Part shown: in pieces, positions 1 through 8,854 of the stretch | How the letters are laid out: each line of letters opens with the position of its first letter | How positions within the stretch are numbered: position 1 is the first letter of the stretch | Assembly (NCBI GenBank): GCA_021792755.1 | Contig: JAJYUA010000001.1 | Location: forward strand, 186,001 to 250,000 | Direction: 5' to 3' | DNA: 64,000 bases | DNA from: Pseudomonadota bacterium | GTDB lineage: Bacteria; Pseudomonadota; Gammaproteobacteria; Steroidobacterales; Steroidobacteraceae | Notes under the pieces: generated by a model | Database searches by the model: none | Told to the model about the DNA's origin: nothing | Seen by the model: only the letters and a program-made list of their open reading frames with translations | Made by a program: the position numbers and the translations under genes

Positions 1-1
1 C

Positions 2-1603
2 CTGACGCTGCGCCTGATGGCGCTGCAGCTGGTCGGGGTGGCGTCGCTCGCCACCCTGGCCGGCGCCTCGATCGGCTACCTGGCGCAGGCGTGGCTGGCG
101 CTTGCGCTGCGCGGCGTGCTCGCCGAGAAGACCCTGCCGGCCGCGAGCCTGACACCCGTCGGCATCGGTGGCCTCACGGCGGTGGCGCTGCTCGCCGGCT
201 TCGCCCTGCCGCCGCTGTGGCAGCTGTCCCGCACCCCGGCCGTGCGCGTGCTGCGCCGGGACATCGGACCGCCGCCGCCCTCCGTGCTGCTCGCCTTCGG
301 CCCCGCCGTGGCGGTGATCGGGGCGCTCATCTACTGGGTGGTTCTCGACTGGAGGCTGTTCGCCGAATTCACGGCCGGCCTTGCCGTCTTCATCGGGCTG
401 CTCACGGCGGCGGGCGCGCTGCTCACGGCGGCGGCGACCCGGCTTCGCGGCCGCGTGGGTGTTGCCTGGCGTTATGGGGTGGCCAACCTCGGGCGGCGCC
501 GTACCGACAGCGTGGTGCAGATCGTGGCGTTCGGTGTCGGGATCATGGCGCTGCTGCTGCTCGCACTGATCCGAAACGAGCTCGACGCGGGCTGGCGGCG
601 AACGCTGCCGGCGGATCTGCCAAACTACTTCTTCATCAACATTCCGCCGCGCAGCCGCGGCGCCGTGCTGGACTTTCTGCACTCGCACGGGGCGCGCACG
701 ACGCGCGTACTGCCGATGATGCGAGGCCGGCTGACCGCGATCGACGGCCGGCCGGTCGGGTCGATCCGCTTCAAGGAGCGGCAGGGCAGGCATTTCGCGA
801 TGCGCGAGCAGAATCTCACCTGGACCGGCACCCTGGGCGGGGACAACCGCATCGTCGCCGGCCGATGGTGGACACACGCGCAGTTCGGCAAGCCGTTGGT
901 GTCCGTGGCCACGGAATTCGAGCACTGGCTGGGCCTGCGCCTGGGCGAGGAGCTGACTTTCGACATTGCCGGGAAGACCCTCACCGCGCGCATCGCGAGT
1001 GTCCGCAAGGTCGAATGGGACAGCTTCAAGCCCAATTTCCTCATCGTGTTCCCCCCGGGGCTGCTCGAGAAAGAGACCGGCACGTATCTCACCAGCGCCT
1101 ACCTGACACCGGCGGACGCCCGCTCGCTCGCCGCGTTTTCGAGGCGCTTTCCCGGCGTCTCGATCTTCGACATCGACGATCTGCTCTTCGACGTGCGCTC
1201 GATGCTGGACAAGGCGATCCTGGCCGTGCAGAGCGTGTTTTTCTTCACGCTGCTTGCGGGCCTGACGGTGCTGCTGGCCGCAGTCCAGTCAAGCCGCGAC
1301 CAGCGGCGCTACGAGAGCGCCATGCTGCGCACATTGGGGGCCAGCCGCGCGACGGTCATGAAGGGCGTGCTGGCGGAGTTCGCAGCGCTCGGGGCGCTCG
1401 CCGGAATCCTGGCGGCGGCCGGCGCATCCGTTGCCGCATGGTTCCTCACGACCCGCGTACTGCATCTGCCCTACGCATTCAGTCCGGGAACCTGCGCGGT
1501 TGCAGTCGCCGGCGCAGTCCTGCTGGTGGCCACGAGCGGCTGGCTGGCGACCCGGTCGGTGGCGAGCCAGCCGCCGCTTGTCACGTTGCGGGCGGGATCC
1601 TGA
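2..1603 (+). CDS. ABC transporter permease, FtsX/YbbP type (5' truncated)
   Basis: The frame is open from base 2, so the N-terminal part of the gene lies outside the window; about 530 residues remain. It reads as the C-terminal part of a large two-module FtsX-like permease. There are membrane segments near the visible start, around residues 95-140 and 165-190, then a periplasmic domain of about 200 residues. Three more helices follow near the C-terminus, with the usual FtsX signature of a helix followed by an ARRRDQRRYESA-like coupling region and 'MLRTLGASRATV'. By family (YbbP, lipoprotein or lipid extrusion permeases) it would work with a YbbA-type ATPase, which would be expected just upstream. 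The substrate cannot be read from sequence. The next gene is convergent, so this gene probably ends its operon. Confidence 0.8.
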   Translation: MTLRLMALQLVGVASLATLAGASIGYLAQAWLALALRGVLAEKTLPAASLTPVGIGGLTAVALLAGFALPPLWQLSRTPAVRVLRRDIGPPPPSVLLAFGPAVAVIGALIYWVVLDWRLFAEFTAGLAVFIGLLTAAGALLTAAATRLRGRVGVAWRYGVANLGRRRTDSVVQIVAFGVGIMALLLLALIRNELDAGWRRTLPADLPNYFFINIPPRSRGAVLDFLHSHGARTTRVLPMMRGRLTAIDGRPVGSIRFKERQGRHFAMREQNLTWTGTLGGDNRIVAGRWWTHAQFGKPLVSVATEFEHWLGLRLGEELTFDIAGKTLTARIASVRKVEWDSFKPNFLIVFPPGLLEKETGTYLTSAYLTPADARSLAAFSRRFPGVSIFDIDDLLFDVRSMLDKAILAVQSVFFFTLLAGLTVLLAAVQSSRDQRRYESAMLRTLGASRATVMKGVLAEFAALGALAGILAAAGASVAAWFLTTRVLHLPYAFSPGTCAVAVAGAVLLVATSGWLATRSVASQPPLVTLRAGS

Positions 1604-1685
1604 CGGCTCGCCGGTCCCGACCCGCATGTCTCATCCGGATCGCCGGCGCCGCCCCGATGTCCGGCCGCGCACCGCGGCGCTCGGG

Positions 1686-2789
1686 TCAAAGCGGCACGCC
1701 GCAGCGCGCGAGCACCTCGCGCAGGTCGCGCAGCGGCGGAAACACCTCGTTGTTCCAGTCGCCGCCCTGCGCGTCGTGGGCGCGCTGCTCGTATTCGACG
1801 ATTTCCTGGTCCTCGCGGAAAATGTTCTCGGTGAACCAGGTCACGAACGGCCAGACGAGGTGGATGAGGCCCGGTATCGGGGGTTTCTTCACCGACAGGT
1901 AGCCGAAGGTGCGGTTGGTACGGTGCTGCGCATCGAGCGGCGTGTAGCAGAGCCACACGTCGAGCACCGGGTCCTGGGTGTCCTGGATATTGCGCCCCAC
2001 CCACACCTTCAGGCTCTGCGAGGGATAGTCGGTGCGGATGCGCATGTGGTCGCGGAAGTCCTGCCTCTCGTCCCCCCGCGTGCGCATCAGGTCGACGATG
2101 ACGCGCTCGCCGACGGAGGATTTTCCCTCCGTGCGGCTGAAGCTGTACTCGACCTCCGCCCACTGGTCCCCGTGCCGGCGTCCGAGGCAGCTCGCCTTGA
2201 TCGAGCCCATCTGTTTGCGGTGCAGGAACTGGTGGTTCATGTCGAAGAGGTTCTCGTGCATGAACGTGTAGTGGCAGGCCACCTCGCGGTTCAGCCGCCG
2301 CGTCTTGTAGTCGCGGCGCTGCGAGGCACCGAGCGAGGACGGCATGCGCTCGCCGGCCAGGGCGGGGTTCCCGGGGAAAACGAAGATGAGCCCGCCGATC
2401 TCGCACGCCGGATAGCTTCGCACCCCGTTCGGCCTGCGCTCCTTGCCGAGGTAGGGGATGTCCACGCACTTCCCTGCGCAGTCATACGCCCAACCGTGGT
2501 AGTGGCACTTCAAGGCATCGCCGGCGACCACACCGAGGTGCAGCGGCACCTGCCGGTGGGCGCAGCGGTCCTCGAGCGCAAACACCCGCCCGCTCGCGCC
2601 GCGGTAAAGCGCAATCGGCTCACCCGCGAACCGGCGCCCCAGGATCCGGCCGGCCTTGAGCTCATCGGACCAGGCCAGGGGATACCAGTAATCGGGATGG
2701 GCGGCGGTACGCCGCAGATCCACGCCGCCGGCCGGGCACGCCTGGCGCGCGGCAGCCAAAGTCGAATGATCGTCCGGCATCGACGCCAC
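1686..2789 (-). CDS. Rieske 2Fe-2S non-heme iron oxygenase, alpha subunit type
   Basis: A 367-residue protein with an N-terminal Rieske domain. The cluster ligands are visible as C76-x-H78 and C95-x2-H98. The catalytic domain carries a mononuclear iron motif at D183-x2-H186-x3-H190 (NLFDMNHQFLH). This layout fits the single-component oxygenases (VanA, pheophorbide oxygenase, CAO-like) that hydroxylate or demethylate aromatic or hydrophobic substrates with electrons from a separate reductase. No reductase or ferredoxin gene is adjacent, so the electron donor must be encoded elsewhere. The start shown is a GTG with a short GTGAG ahead of it; an ATG nine bases downstream (2780) is equally possible. 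The substrate is unknown. Confidence 0.85.
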   Translation of the reverse strand: MASMPDDHSTLAAARQACPAGGVDLRRTAAHPDYWYPLAWSDELKAGRILGRRFAGEPIALYRGASGRVFALEDRCAHRQVPLHLGVVAGDALKCHYHGWAYDCAGKCVDIPYLGKERRPNGVRSYPACEIGGLIFVFPGNPALAGERMPSSLGASQRRDYKTRRLNREVACHYTFMHENLFDMNHQFLHRKQMGSIKASCLGRRHGDQWAEVEYSFSRTEGKSSVGERVIVDLMRTRGDERQDFRDHMRIRTDYPSQSLKVWVGRNIQDTQDPVLDVWLCYTPLDAQHRTNRTFGYLSVKKPPIPGLIHLVWPFVTWFTENIFREDQEIVEYEQRAHDAQGGDWNNEVFPPLRDLREVLARCGVPL

Positions 2790-3120
2790 AGCTCACTGCA
2801 GTAAAAGAGGAAGAGTACGCTCAAGGGACCAGCCGGGGAAATCGCAGTTTCACGGCGGGCGTGCGGCACGGCCGGCCCCGCCCGATGCTGCTCGGTTGCG
2901 CCGCTCGAGGCAGATCAAGGCCGGCGAGAGCGTGCCGGGCACGCGCAGCCCTGCCTGCCTCAGCGGCAATCGGGCTGCGTAGCGCAATCCCGGCCCGCGG
3001 GGGCCCTTGCGAAGCGGTCTTGGCGCTGACCCGCAAGCCCTGCGGCGGCCCTGTCGCCGGTCTCCTCGCGCGCCCGAGCCCTGGTCGGGCGCCCCGGGCG
3101 TCCGCCGTGCGCGGAGCCGG
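2790..3120. other. Intergenic spacer without a recognisable gene
   Basis: About 330 GC-rich bases between the end of the HemD-like gene and the start of the Rieske gene, both leftward. Short open frames occur, but none shows a family I recognise or a ribosome binding site. It presumably contains the promoter of the oxygenase gene, which I cannot locate with confidence. Confidence 0.5.
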
Positions 3121-3942
3121 TCAAGCCGCGGGCCCGCCCAACGCCTCTTCCAAGGCGGCCGTGAGCGGCTTCAAAAAGTAAGACTCCCGGGGCATCAGCC
3201 GCGGCTCGATGCCATGGCGACGCAGCGTGGCGGCCACGACCGGACCGACCGCCGCGACGAGGGTTCTTGCCAGCGCCGACCTGACGGTCTGTTCGGATGT
3301 GACGGCGATCAGCCGCTCGATCTGGGTGGAGCTGGTGAAGGCGATGGCGTCGATGTCGCCCGCGCCGAGCCGCCCGAGCAGCGCCAGCACCGCCTGGGCT
3401 TCGGCGGCATCCGCATAGACATAGGGCGCCACCGCGGACACCGCCGCGCCGGCGCTTTCCAGGAAGTCCACCAGTGGACGATTGGGCTCGGTGCCATAGA
3501 GCTGTACGCCGACGCGACGGCCGCGCAGATCGTGCGGACGCAGCGTCGCGATGACGCCGTCGGTGGTTGCCCGCTCCGCCGCGATGTCCGACGTCATTCC
3601 CAGCTCCCGCAATACCCTGGCGGGTTTCGGCCCGCGAGTGATCTTGCGGAGCCGGGAGAGCGCCTCGAGAAAACCCGGGCACAGTGCCGGCTCGTGCCGC
3701 CTCATGCAGGAAAGGATGCGACGCAGCCCCTCGCCCGTGAGCAGGATCAGGTCATCGAAGCGGCCCGCGGCGAGCCGCCGGCTCCAGTCCAGCACCGCTG
3801 CCGGATCGGGCGCATCGTGAATCGCGACCATGGGGCAGCGGATGACGCGCGCCCCGCGCCGCTGCAGCAGCCCGGCGAACACTTCGATCTCCCGGGCCTC
3901 GGGAACGGCGACGGTGCGGCCTGCGAGCGGCTGGGAGCTCAT
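3121..3942 (-). CDS. hemD: Uroporphyrinogen-III synthase (HemD family)
   Basis: A 273-residue cytoplasmic protein with the two-lobed HemD pattern. It opens with 'LAGRTVAVPEAREIEVFAGL', a typical first strand and helix. The family pattern 'F.SS.qi.rl' appears as 'IAFTSSTQIERL' in the second lobe, and the end 'ATLRRHGIEPRLMPRESYFL' is characteristic. The enzyme closes hydroxymethylbilane to uroporphyrinogen III in haem synthesis. It is unusual that hemC is not next door; in most gammaproteobacteria hemC-hemD-hemX form one unit. A TAATAT sequence on the minus strand about 10 bases before the ATG could be a -10 element giving a very short leader. Confidence 0.75.
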   Translation of the reverse strand: MSSQPLAGRTVAVPEAREIEVFAGLLQRRGARVIRCPMVAIHDAPDPAAVLDWSRRLAAGRFDDLILLTGEGLRRILSCMRRHEPALCPGFLEALSRLRKITRGPKPARVLRELGMTSDIAAERATTDGVIATLRPHDLRGRRVGVQLYGTEPNRPLVDFLESAGAAVSAVAPYVYADAAEAQAVLALLGRLGAGDIDAIAFTSSTQIERLIAVTSEQTVRSALARTLVAAVGPVVAATLRRHGIEPRLMPRESYFLKPLTAALEEALGGPAA

Positions 3943-4048
3943 GGGGGACGAATATTACCCGCGGTGAAACCGATTTGCCGCCGCCAGACGAGCGCGGCGA
4001 GCGCAGGCGCAGGGCACTGGAGCGCGGGCGTGCGCCGCCGCTCCAAGC

Positions 4049-5146
4049 TCAGGCCTGCGTCGCGACCCTCCGCTCGTCCGTGCCCTCTTCGGGCTGGGTC
4101 ATTTGCATCTGCACGCGGGTGACGGGCAATGCCAGCTGGCCGCCGTGTCGTGTGATGATGCGCGAGGCGTTGAGCAGAACATCCTCCTGTATGGCGAGCG
4201 ACTCGGCCCATTGAACCGTTGCGGCAAAGCAGTAGATCAGGATGTCGAGGGAATGGGTGCCGTAGTTGGTGAAATACACCATCTGGCTCTGGGTATGATC
4301 GATCCTGGAATGATTGTTGATGTAGGCGCGCAGCTCCGCCAGGATCGCGGGCAGTCGCTCCACGTCCGAATAGCGGACCGGCAACGTCTGCTCGATGCGC
4401 CTGGCGTGCATTCGGGGAGGCGTCTCGACCACGCTGGTGTTGAATACATGATTCGGAACGTAATACGGGTACGTGTCAAATCCTCGCAGCCTCGTAGACC
4501 ACCAGCCGATGTGCTCCACCGTGCCTGAAATGTTCATCGAGGGCAGCACGATCCATTCGCCGATCTTGAAGGGCTGATTCAGGTAAATGACCACCGCCCC
4601 GAACAGGTTGGACACCAGGCCCTGAGCGGCGAAGCCGATCGCGATGCCCGCGACGCCGCCGAGGGTGAGCAGACTGTCGATCGGGAAATGCAGCGTGCGC
4701 AGAACCATCAACCCGACGATCGCCACCAGGCCCAGGCGTGCGACCTTGCCGGCCAGATCGTAAACCATCGGATTGCGATCATGACCGTGCGGATGGCGGA
4801 TGAGCGGATAGATTTCGATCAGGTTCCAGCCCGCCCAGGCGAGCACCAGGAGAAATCCGACGCGCAACGACCGATCCAGGACTTGCGAGAGCATGCCGGC
4901 GTGGAGCTGGGCATCGATCAGCCTGCCGATCAGATAAGCGGCGCAGAGCATGATCAAGGCAAGCACAGGCGAATGCGCCGAGCGGTAAATCGCCTCGCGA
5001 AGGGGCGCGGCGCGCTCGGTCGATCGATGGATGAGTCGCAGCCAGACGGGCCGGATCAACACGACCAGCAAGGCTGCAACCACGGCGATGATGCCGGCGT
5101 GAGTGAGCAGGTCCCGATATGAATCAAGCCATTTCGTATCAAGCAT
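4049..5146 (-). CDS. Mechanosensitive channel, MscS family
   Basis: A 365-residue inner-membrane protein. Four hydrophobic segments are followed by the pore-lining helix rich in Gly and Ala ('GVAGIAIGFAAQGLVSNLFGAV') and the beta domain 'FKIGEWIVL', the most conserved part of MscS proteins. The C-terminal alpha/beta domain is present and the last 20 residues are polar. Such channels open on membrane tension during hypo-osmotic shock. The frame is open far upstream, but the ATG at 5146 (MLDTKWLDSYRDLL) precedes the first membrane helix. Upstream residues are arginine-rich low-complexity sequence typical of non-coding GC-rich DNA, so I chose 5146. Confidence 0.85.
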   Translation of the reverse strand: MLDTKWLDSYRDLLTHAGIIAVVAALLVVLIRPVWLRLIHRSTERAAPLREAIYRSAHSPVLALIMLCAAYLIGRLIDAQLHAGMLSQVLDRSLRVGFLLVLAWAGWNLIEIYPLIRHPHGHDRNPMVYDLAGKVARLGLVAIVGLMVLRTLHFPIDSLLTLGGVAGIAIGFAAQGLVSNLFGAVVIYLNQPFKIGEWIVLPSMNISGTVEHIGWWSTRLRGFDTYPYYVPNHVFNTSVVETPPRMHARRIEQTLPVRYSDVERLPAILAELRAYINNHSRIDHTQSQMVYFTNYGTHSLDILIYCFAATVQWAESLAIQEDVLLNASRIITRHGGQLALPVTRVQMQMTQPEEGTDERRVATQA

Positions 5147-5607
5147 GGTTGGGTCTCGGCCTGGTAAGGAGTGGTCAAAGGCGAGCGCGCCGTGCCGCCG
5201 GCGGCGGCTATTTTCCGCACGGCGTTGCGCACGCGCAATGCGAGCGGCTTTGCGCTCGAGTCGCGCGCGCGCCGGACTTCGCCTCGAAACCTGTGCAGGC
5301 TCGAGCTCGAGCATGCTCCGCGTGCGAGCTCGGCAAGGTCCCGGCGCCGGTGAAATGGCCGCAGCGGCAGCGCCGCGATCCAGGTCGCGGATCAGCGACG
5401 ACGGACGGATAGCCCGGTATGAGGACCTCACGGTCCGCGCGGCTTTCCTTCGATGCTCCCTCGTGCGCGTACGCGACACCCCTCGCCCGCTCCCGGCCGC
5501 ACGGGGCCGCAAGTCGGGTCCGGAGCCACGGGGACGCACGCCTTGACATCGACGGACGCGCAGTCGAGCATGGCGCATCACGCGGCCCATTTCGCTCGGA
5601 GCAAGAC
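5147..5607. other. Intergenic region with a candidate promoter for the zinc-ribbon gene
   Basis: About 460 bases between divergent genes. Open frames here are arginine/alanine-rich and look non-coding. On the plus strand a perfect TTGACA (5543-5548) lies 17 bases before GAGCAT (5566-5571), 36 bases ahead of the zinc-ribbon start; the -10 match is only 3 of 6. Nothing else is recognised. Confidence 0.4.
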
Positions 5608-6045
5608 GTGAAATGTCCCAAATGTAACACGGACCTCGTTTCCGAGGCCCGGCACAAAATCACCGTGCAGGGCTGCCCGTCCTGCCGGGGAATGTGGTTC
5701 GAGTGCAAGGAGTTCGAAGAGCTCGAGGACGAGGCCTTCGACTTCGGCGAGCACGCCAAGGGCACGCTCGTTCCCAGCTCGATGCCGTCGACCCTCAAAT
5801 GTCCGCAGTGCGCGGCTACCCTGAGTCGCTTCCAGTACCGGTTCTACGACCTGCAGATGGAGTTCTGCGAGAATCAGCATGGCTATTGGCTCGAGGCGGA
5901 CGAGGACACGCGGGTGCTCGAGCTGATGCGGCAGGAGGAGAAGGACATGCAGAGGAAGCTGCGCGTGGAGGACCGCTGGGCCGCGACGCTGCGGCGCATG
6001 CGCTCGGGCTCGCTCCTCGAGCGGCTGCGCGAGCGGCTGCATTAA
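5608..6045 (+). CDS. TFIIB-type zinc-ribbon protein
   Basis: A small acidic cytoplasmic protein of about 145 residues starting at GTG 5608, preceded by GGAGC. It starts directly with a CPKC pair followed about 20 residues later by CPSC and 'RGMW', the first zinc ribbon. A second half repeats this with CPQC and 'FCENQHGYWLE', in which a Cys/His pair replaces the last knuckle. The C-terminal third is a charged helix. This matches the zf-TFIIB family of uncharacterised bacterial proteins. No function can be inferred beyond zinc binding. The open frame continues upstream, but that extension lacks a credible start. Confidence 0.75.
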   Translation: MKCPKCNTDLVSEARHKITVQGCPSCRGMWFECKEFEELEDEAFDFGEHAKGTLVPSSMPSTLKCPQCAATLSRFQYRFYDLQMEFCENQHGYWLEADEDTRVLELMRQEEKDMQRKLRVEDRWAATLRRMRSGSLLERLRERLH

Positions 6046-6059
6046 CCGGCCGGCGGCGG

Positions 6060-6242
6060 CTATTCCGATTCCCAGCCTTTCTTGTGCTTGCGCTCACCAC
6101 GCGCGGCCTCGTGCTTGCGATCGCGGTGGGGCTGTGCCGGCATGCGCTTGCCGAAACGGCTCGGCGCCACTGCGGCCGCGATCAGCGCGTCGCGCTTGCG
6201 CTGCGCGTTGGTGCGCTTGAGCTTGATGAGGGGTCGTTTCAT
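6060..6242 (-). CDS. Small highly basic protein, 60 residues
   Basis: A short leftward gene with strongly genome-like codon use (AAG, CGC, GCG, ATC). It encodes a Lys/Arg-rich protein starting MKRPLIKLKRTNAQRKR and ending in ERKHKKGWESE. There is no membrane segment and no cysteine. The charge and size suggest a nucleic-acid- or ribosome-associated peptide, but I do not recognise the family. Its start lies in the short gap after the DedA gene, read in the same direction, so the two may be co-transcribed. Shine-Dalgarno support is weak (GTGAGCGG). Confidence 0.5.
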   Translation of the reverse strand: MKRPLIKLKRTNAQRKRDALIAAAVAPSRFGKRMPAQPHRDRKHEAARGERKHKKGWESE

Positions 6243-6334
6243 CCGCTCACGCCGGTTGAATCAGCCGAAACAGCTCATCGGCGCCGCTCTCGAAGCGGCG
6301 GGATCCGGCCGCGGCGATGCAGGATTGCAGGGAT

Positions 6335-6976
6335 CTACGGGGCCGCGGGCGCCCGCCGCTTGAGGAAGGGCATCGCCACCGGTAGCAGCGACACGACGAT
6401 GATGATGAGCGTGACGACGCCGAAATTGTGCCTCACCAGCGGCACGTTGCCGAAGAAAAATCCGCCCCAGATGAGCAGCAGCACCCAGGCGAAACCGCCG
6501 ACGACGCTGTAGAGCTGGAAGCGTGCGTAGCGCATGTGGCCGATGCCCGCCACGAACGGCATGCAGGTGCGGATGACGGGGATGAAGCACGACACCGTGA
6601 TCGCCTTGCCGCCGTGACGCAGGAAGAACGCCTCGGTGCGGCGCAGGTACTCGACTTTGAGCAGCCGGTAGCGCCCGCTGAAGGCGGGCGGCCCGATCAG
6701 CCGGCCCATGCCGTAACTGACGGCGTAGCCGAGCACGGCGGCACATCCCAACACGAGCGAGGCAACAGGAGCGCTCAGGGCGCCCGTATCCACGGCCGCG
6801 AGCGCCCCGACGCCAAAGAGCAGCGAATCCCCCGGCAGAAACACCGCCACCACCAGTCCGGTCTGCGCGAAAATGACGCCGAACAGGATCGGGTAAGTCC
6901 AGATGCCGGCCTCGCCCAGGAGCACCGCAAGGTGCCGGTTGAGGTGCAGGACGAGGTCTATGAGCCAGGCGAGCAT
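6335..6976 (-). CDS. DedA family inner-membrane protein
   Basis: A 213-residue polytopic protein. It has the DedA/SNARE-associated (VTT) domain signature: an amphipathic start, 'FAQTGLVVAVFLPGDSLLF' (the conserved F.E..lp.lPGe region), then 'HGGKAITVSCFIPVIRTCMPFVAGIGHM', in which the Arg after 'FIPVIR' is the functionally important residue of the family. Four to five helices are predicted. DedA proteins take part in lipid-carrier (undecaprenyl phosphate) or phospholipid flipping and in membrane-potential homeostasis. Which one applies here cannot be told. Confidence 0.85.
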   Translation of the reverse strand: MLAWLIDLVLHLNRHLAVLLGEAGIWTYPILFGVIFAQTGLVVAVFLPGDSLLFGVGALAAVDTGALSAPVASLVLGCAAVLGYAVSYGMGRLIGPPAFSGRYRLLKVEYLRRTEAFFLRHGGKAITVSCFIPVIRTCMPFVAGIGHMRYARFQLYSVVGGFAWVLLLIWGGFFFGNVPLVRHNFGVVTLIIIVVSLLPVAMPFLKRRAPAAP

Positions 6977-7156
6977 GAGGAATATCTTGACAGTTTGGCG
7001 AAGCCGTCAGGCGATGCCGGAGCGTGGCAGAGGCATACGGACATGCCCGCCGCCTGAGGTGACGGGCGTCGCGCACGGCGTCCTGCCCAAGTCGCGCCTC
7101 TTGCCCGGCGCGAAGCCGGCAGGGCACGATGCCCGGATCGAGCGCTGCTGACAAGT

Positions 7157-8359
7157 CTACCGGGCATGATGCTCGAGCCACAGCCGCGGGTCGACCGGCC
7201 GGGTGCCCTTGCGGATGCCGAAGTACAGCTCCGGGCGGGCCGCGCCGCCTGTGTCGCCCGCCTCGGCGATCAGCTGCCCGGCCCTGACCCACTCGCCGAC
7301 GTGGGCATAAAGGTGGTCATTGTGCCCGTAGAGGCTCATGTAGCCGTTGCCGTGATCGACGATGATCAGCAGCCCCAGGCCTGCCAGCCAGTCCGCGTAG
7401 ATCACCCGGCCCGGGGCCACCGCATGCACGGGCGCATCGAGCCGGGTCGCGATGAGATCGCCGTCCCATCGCAGCCCGCCTGCACGCAGCTGACCGTACC
7501 GTGCAATGAGCTGCCCGGCGACCGGCCAGGGCAGATGACCCTGCAGGCCCGCGAAGCGGCCGTGCTCCACGGGGCTGCGCGCCTCGGCCCGGCGCAGCGC
7601 CGCGAGCAGGGACTGCAGGGCCATCTGCTGACGGCGCAGCTGCACCAGACGCCGGGTGCGTGTGCGCGTCCTGGCGGCAATGCCGGCCAGCACCAGCCTG
7701 CGGCGCGCGGTAGCCTCGTTGAGCCGCTCGAGCTGTGCCTGCCGCTGGCGCTCGAGGCCGGCGAGCTGCGCGTCCTCGGCCTGCAGCGCGCTGTCGAGCT
7801 GATCGATCCGCCGCAAGTCGGTCTCGATGTCGTCGATCTGCCGGGCCCGCGTCCGACTGAAGTAGCTGTAGTAGACGAACATCCGGCCCATGCGGCTCGG
7901 ATCGCCTTGATTGAGGAGCAGCGTCAGCGGCCCCTCCCGCCCGACCAGGTACGCCGCCCGCAGCTCGTCGGCGAGCGCATGGCGGCTGCGCTCCAGGTCG
8001 GTCTGCCGCAGACGCTTCTTGGCCGCCAGCGCCGCCCTGCGGGCCGCGTCGGCCGAGAGCCGCTGGCGCAGCGTGTGAAGCGCGGCGCGCGCCGCTCCGG
8101 CAGATTGCTCGCTGGCGCGCAGGCGGAGCGTCAGCCGGCTCTGCTCGATTCTCGATGCGCGTACCTGACCGATGATGCGCTCGATCTGCGCCCGCACGGC
8201 CTGCAGCCGTGCCTGGGTGCTTTGTGCCCTCGCCTGCGGCGTCGAGGCCGTCGCTGGCGGGCCTCCCCCCAGCGCCAGCGTGATCAGGGCGAGGAGGATC
8301 GGCGCGCGGCGTGCTGCCGAGCGGCGTCTCGGCGACCAATGATCCCTGCCATATTGCAT
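7157..8359 (-). CDS. envC: Murein hydrolase activator EnvC
   Basis: A 400-residue exported protein. After a basic N-terminus (RRRSAARRAP) comes a signal-type helix. Then there are about 230 residues of Arg/Ala/Gln-rich coiled coil, and a C-terminal LytM/M23 domain ('VHAVAPGRVIYADWLAGLGLLIIVDHGNGY', 'MSLYGHND', 'ELYFGIRKG'). The LytM zinc motifs are degenerate, as in EnvC, which does not cut peptidoglycan itself but activates amidases at the division septum through FtsEX. Position next to yibN-grxC-secB-gpsA is the same as in Escherichia coli. The ATG at 8359 was chosen because it gives a normal signal peptide. Confidence 0.85.
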   Translation of the reverse strand: MQYGRDHWSPRRRSAARRAPILLALITLALGGGPPATASTPQARAQSTQARLQAVRAQIERIIGQVRASRIEQSRLTLRLRASEQSAGAARAALHTLRQRLSADAARRAALAAKKRLRQTDLERSRHALADELRAAYLVGREGPLTLLLNQGDPSRMGRMFVYYSYFSRTRARQIDDIETDLRRIDQLDSALQAEDAQLAGLERQRQAQLERLNEATARRRLVLAGIAARTRTRTRRLVQLRRQQMALQSLLAALRRAEARSPVEHGRFAGLQGHLPWPVAGQLIARYGQLRAGGLRWDGDLIATRLDAPVHAVAPGRVIYADWLAGLGLLIIVDHGNGYMSLYGHNDHLYAHVGEWVRAGQLIAEAGDTGGAARPELYFGIRKGTRPVDPRLWLEHHAR

Positions 8360-8367
8360 TGGGACGC

Positions 8368-8373
8368 TATAAT
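8368..8373 (+). promoter_or_regulatory. Consensus -10 element upstream of the rhodanese gene
   Basis: A perfect TATAAT lies 44 bases ahead of the rhodanese start codon, between the divergent envC and yibN-like genes. No convincing -35 hexamer sits 16-18 bases upstream. Confidence 0.5.
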
Positions 8374-8416
8374 GCGCGACCTTTTTACGGCTGGTACGGT
8401 CTTCTAGACGTCTTTC

Positions 8417-8854
8417 ATGGATCATCTTGCGCAATATATACACATCCACCCCTGGCTGGCCGCCTCGACCGCGGCGGTGGCGGTCATCGCGATCCTGTTT
8501 GAGCTGCGCGCTCGCAGCGAGAGTTTCGCTGGCGTTTCCCCTCAGGAGGCCATCCAGTTGATGAACCGCGGCGCGCTCGCGATCGACCTGCGGTCGCAGG
8601 AGCAGTACGCGGCGGGCCACCTCTCGGGAGCGCGGCGCATGGACGGGGAGCAGATCCTCAAGGGCGCGGATCTGCTGAAAAGGCACAAGCAGAAGCCGCT
8701 CATCGTATATTGCGACCGCGGCTCGCTGGCCGGTGCCGCGGTGCGCCGGCTGCGCGCTCAGGGGTTCGCCCAGACGGTCGCTCTGCGCGGCGGGCTCACG
8801 GCCTGGCGGGCCGAGAATCTGCCGGTGGAAAAGGGCGAGGGGAACAAGGCATGA
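8417..8854 (+). CDS. yibN: Membrane-anchored rhodanese-like protein (YibN)
   Basis: A 145-residue protein with one N-terminal membrane helix (residues about 13-30) followed by a cytoplasmic rhodanese domain. The active-site loop is 'IVYCDRGSLAG' with the predicted catalytic Cys at residue 99. YibN-type proteins handle persulfide sulfur or act as membrane scaffolds; the physiological acceptor is not known. The stop overlaps the start of the glutaredoxin gene (ATGA at 8851-8854), so translation is probably coupled. First gene of the yibN-grxC-secB-gpsA unit. Confidence 0.85.
   Translation: MDHLAQYIHIHPWLAASTAAVAVIAILFELRARSESFAGVSPQEAIQLMNRGALAIDLRSQEQYAAGHLSGARRMDGEQILKGADLLKRHKQKPLIVYCDRGSLAGAAVRRLRAQGFAQTVALRGGLTAWRAENLPVEKGEGNKA

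Noticed and set aside
91-1902. A 603-codon alternative frame over the ABC permease
   Set aside because: Arg/Ala-rich with no membrane segments, whereas the other frame reads as a clear FtsX-type permease.
5147-5607. Possible small genes in the mscS to zinc-ribbon spacer
   Set aside because: Several overlapping frames exist on both strands, but all are Arg/Ser/Ala-rich with no start signal or family pattern.
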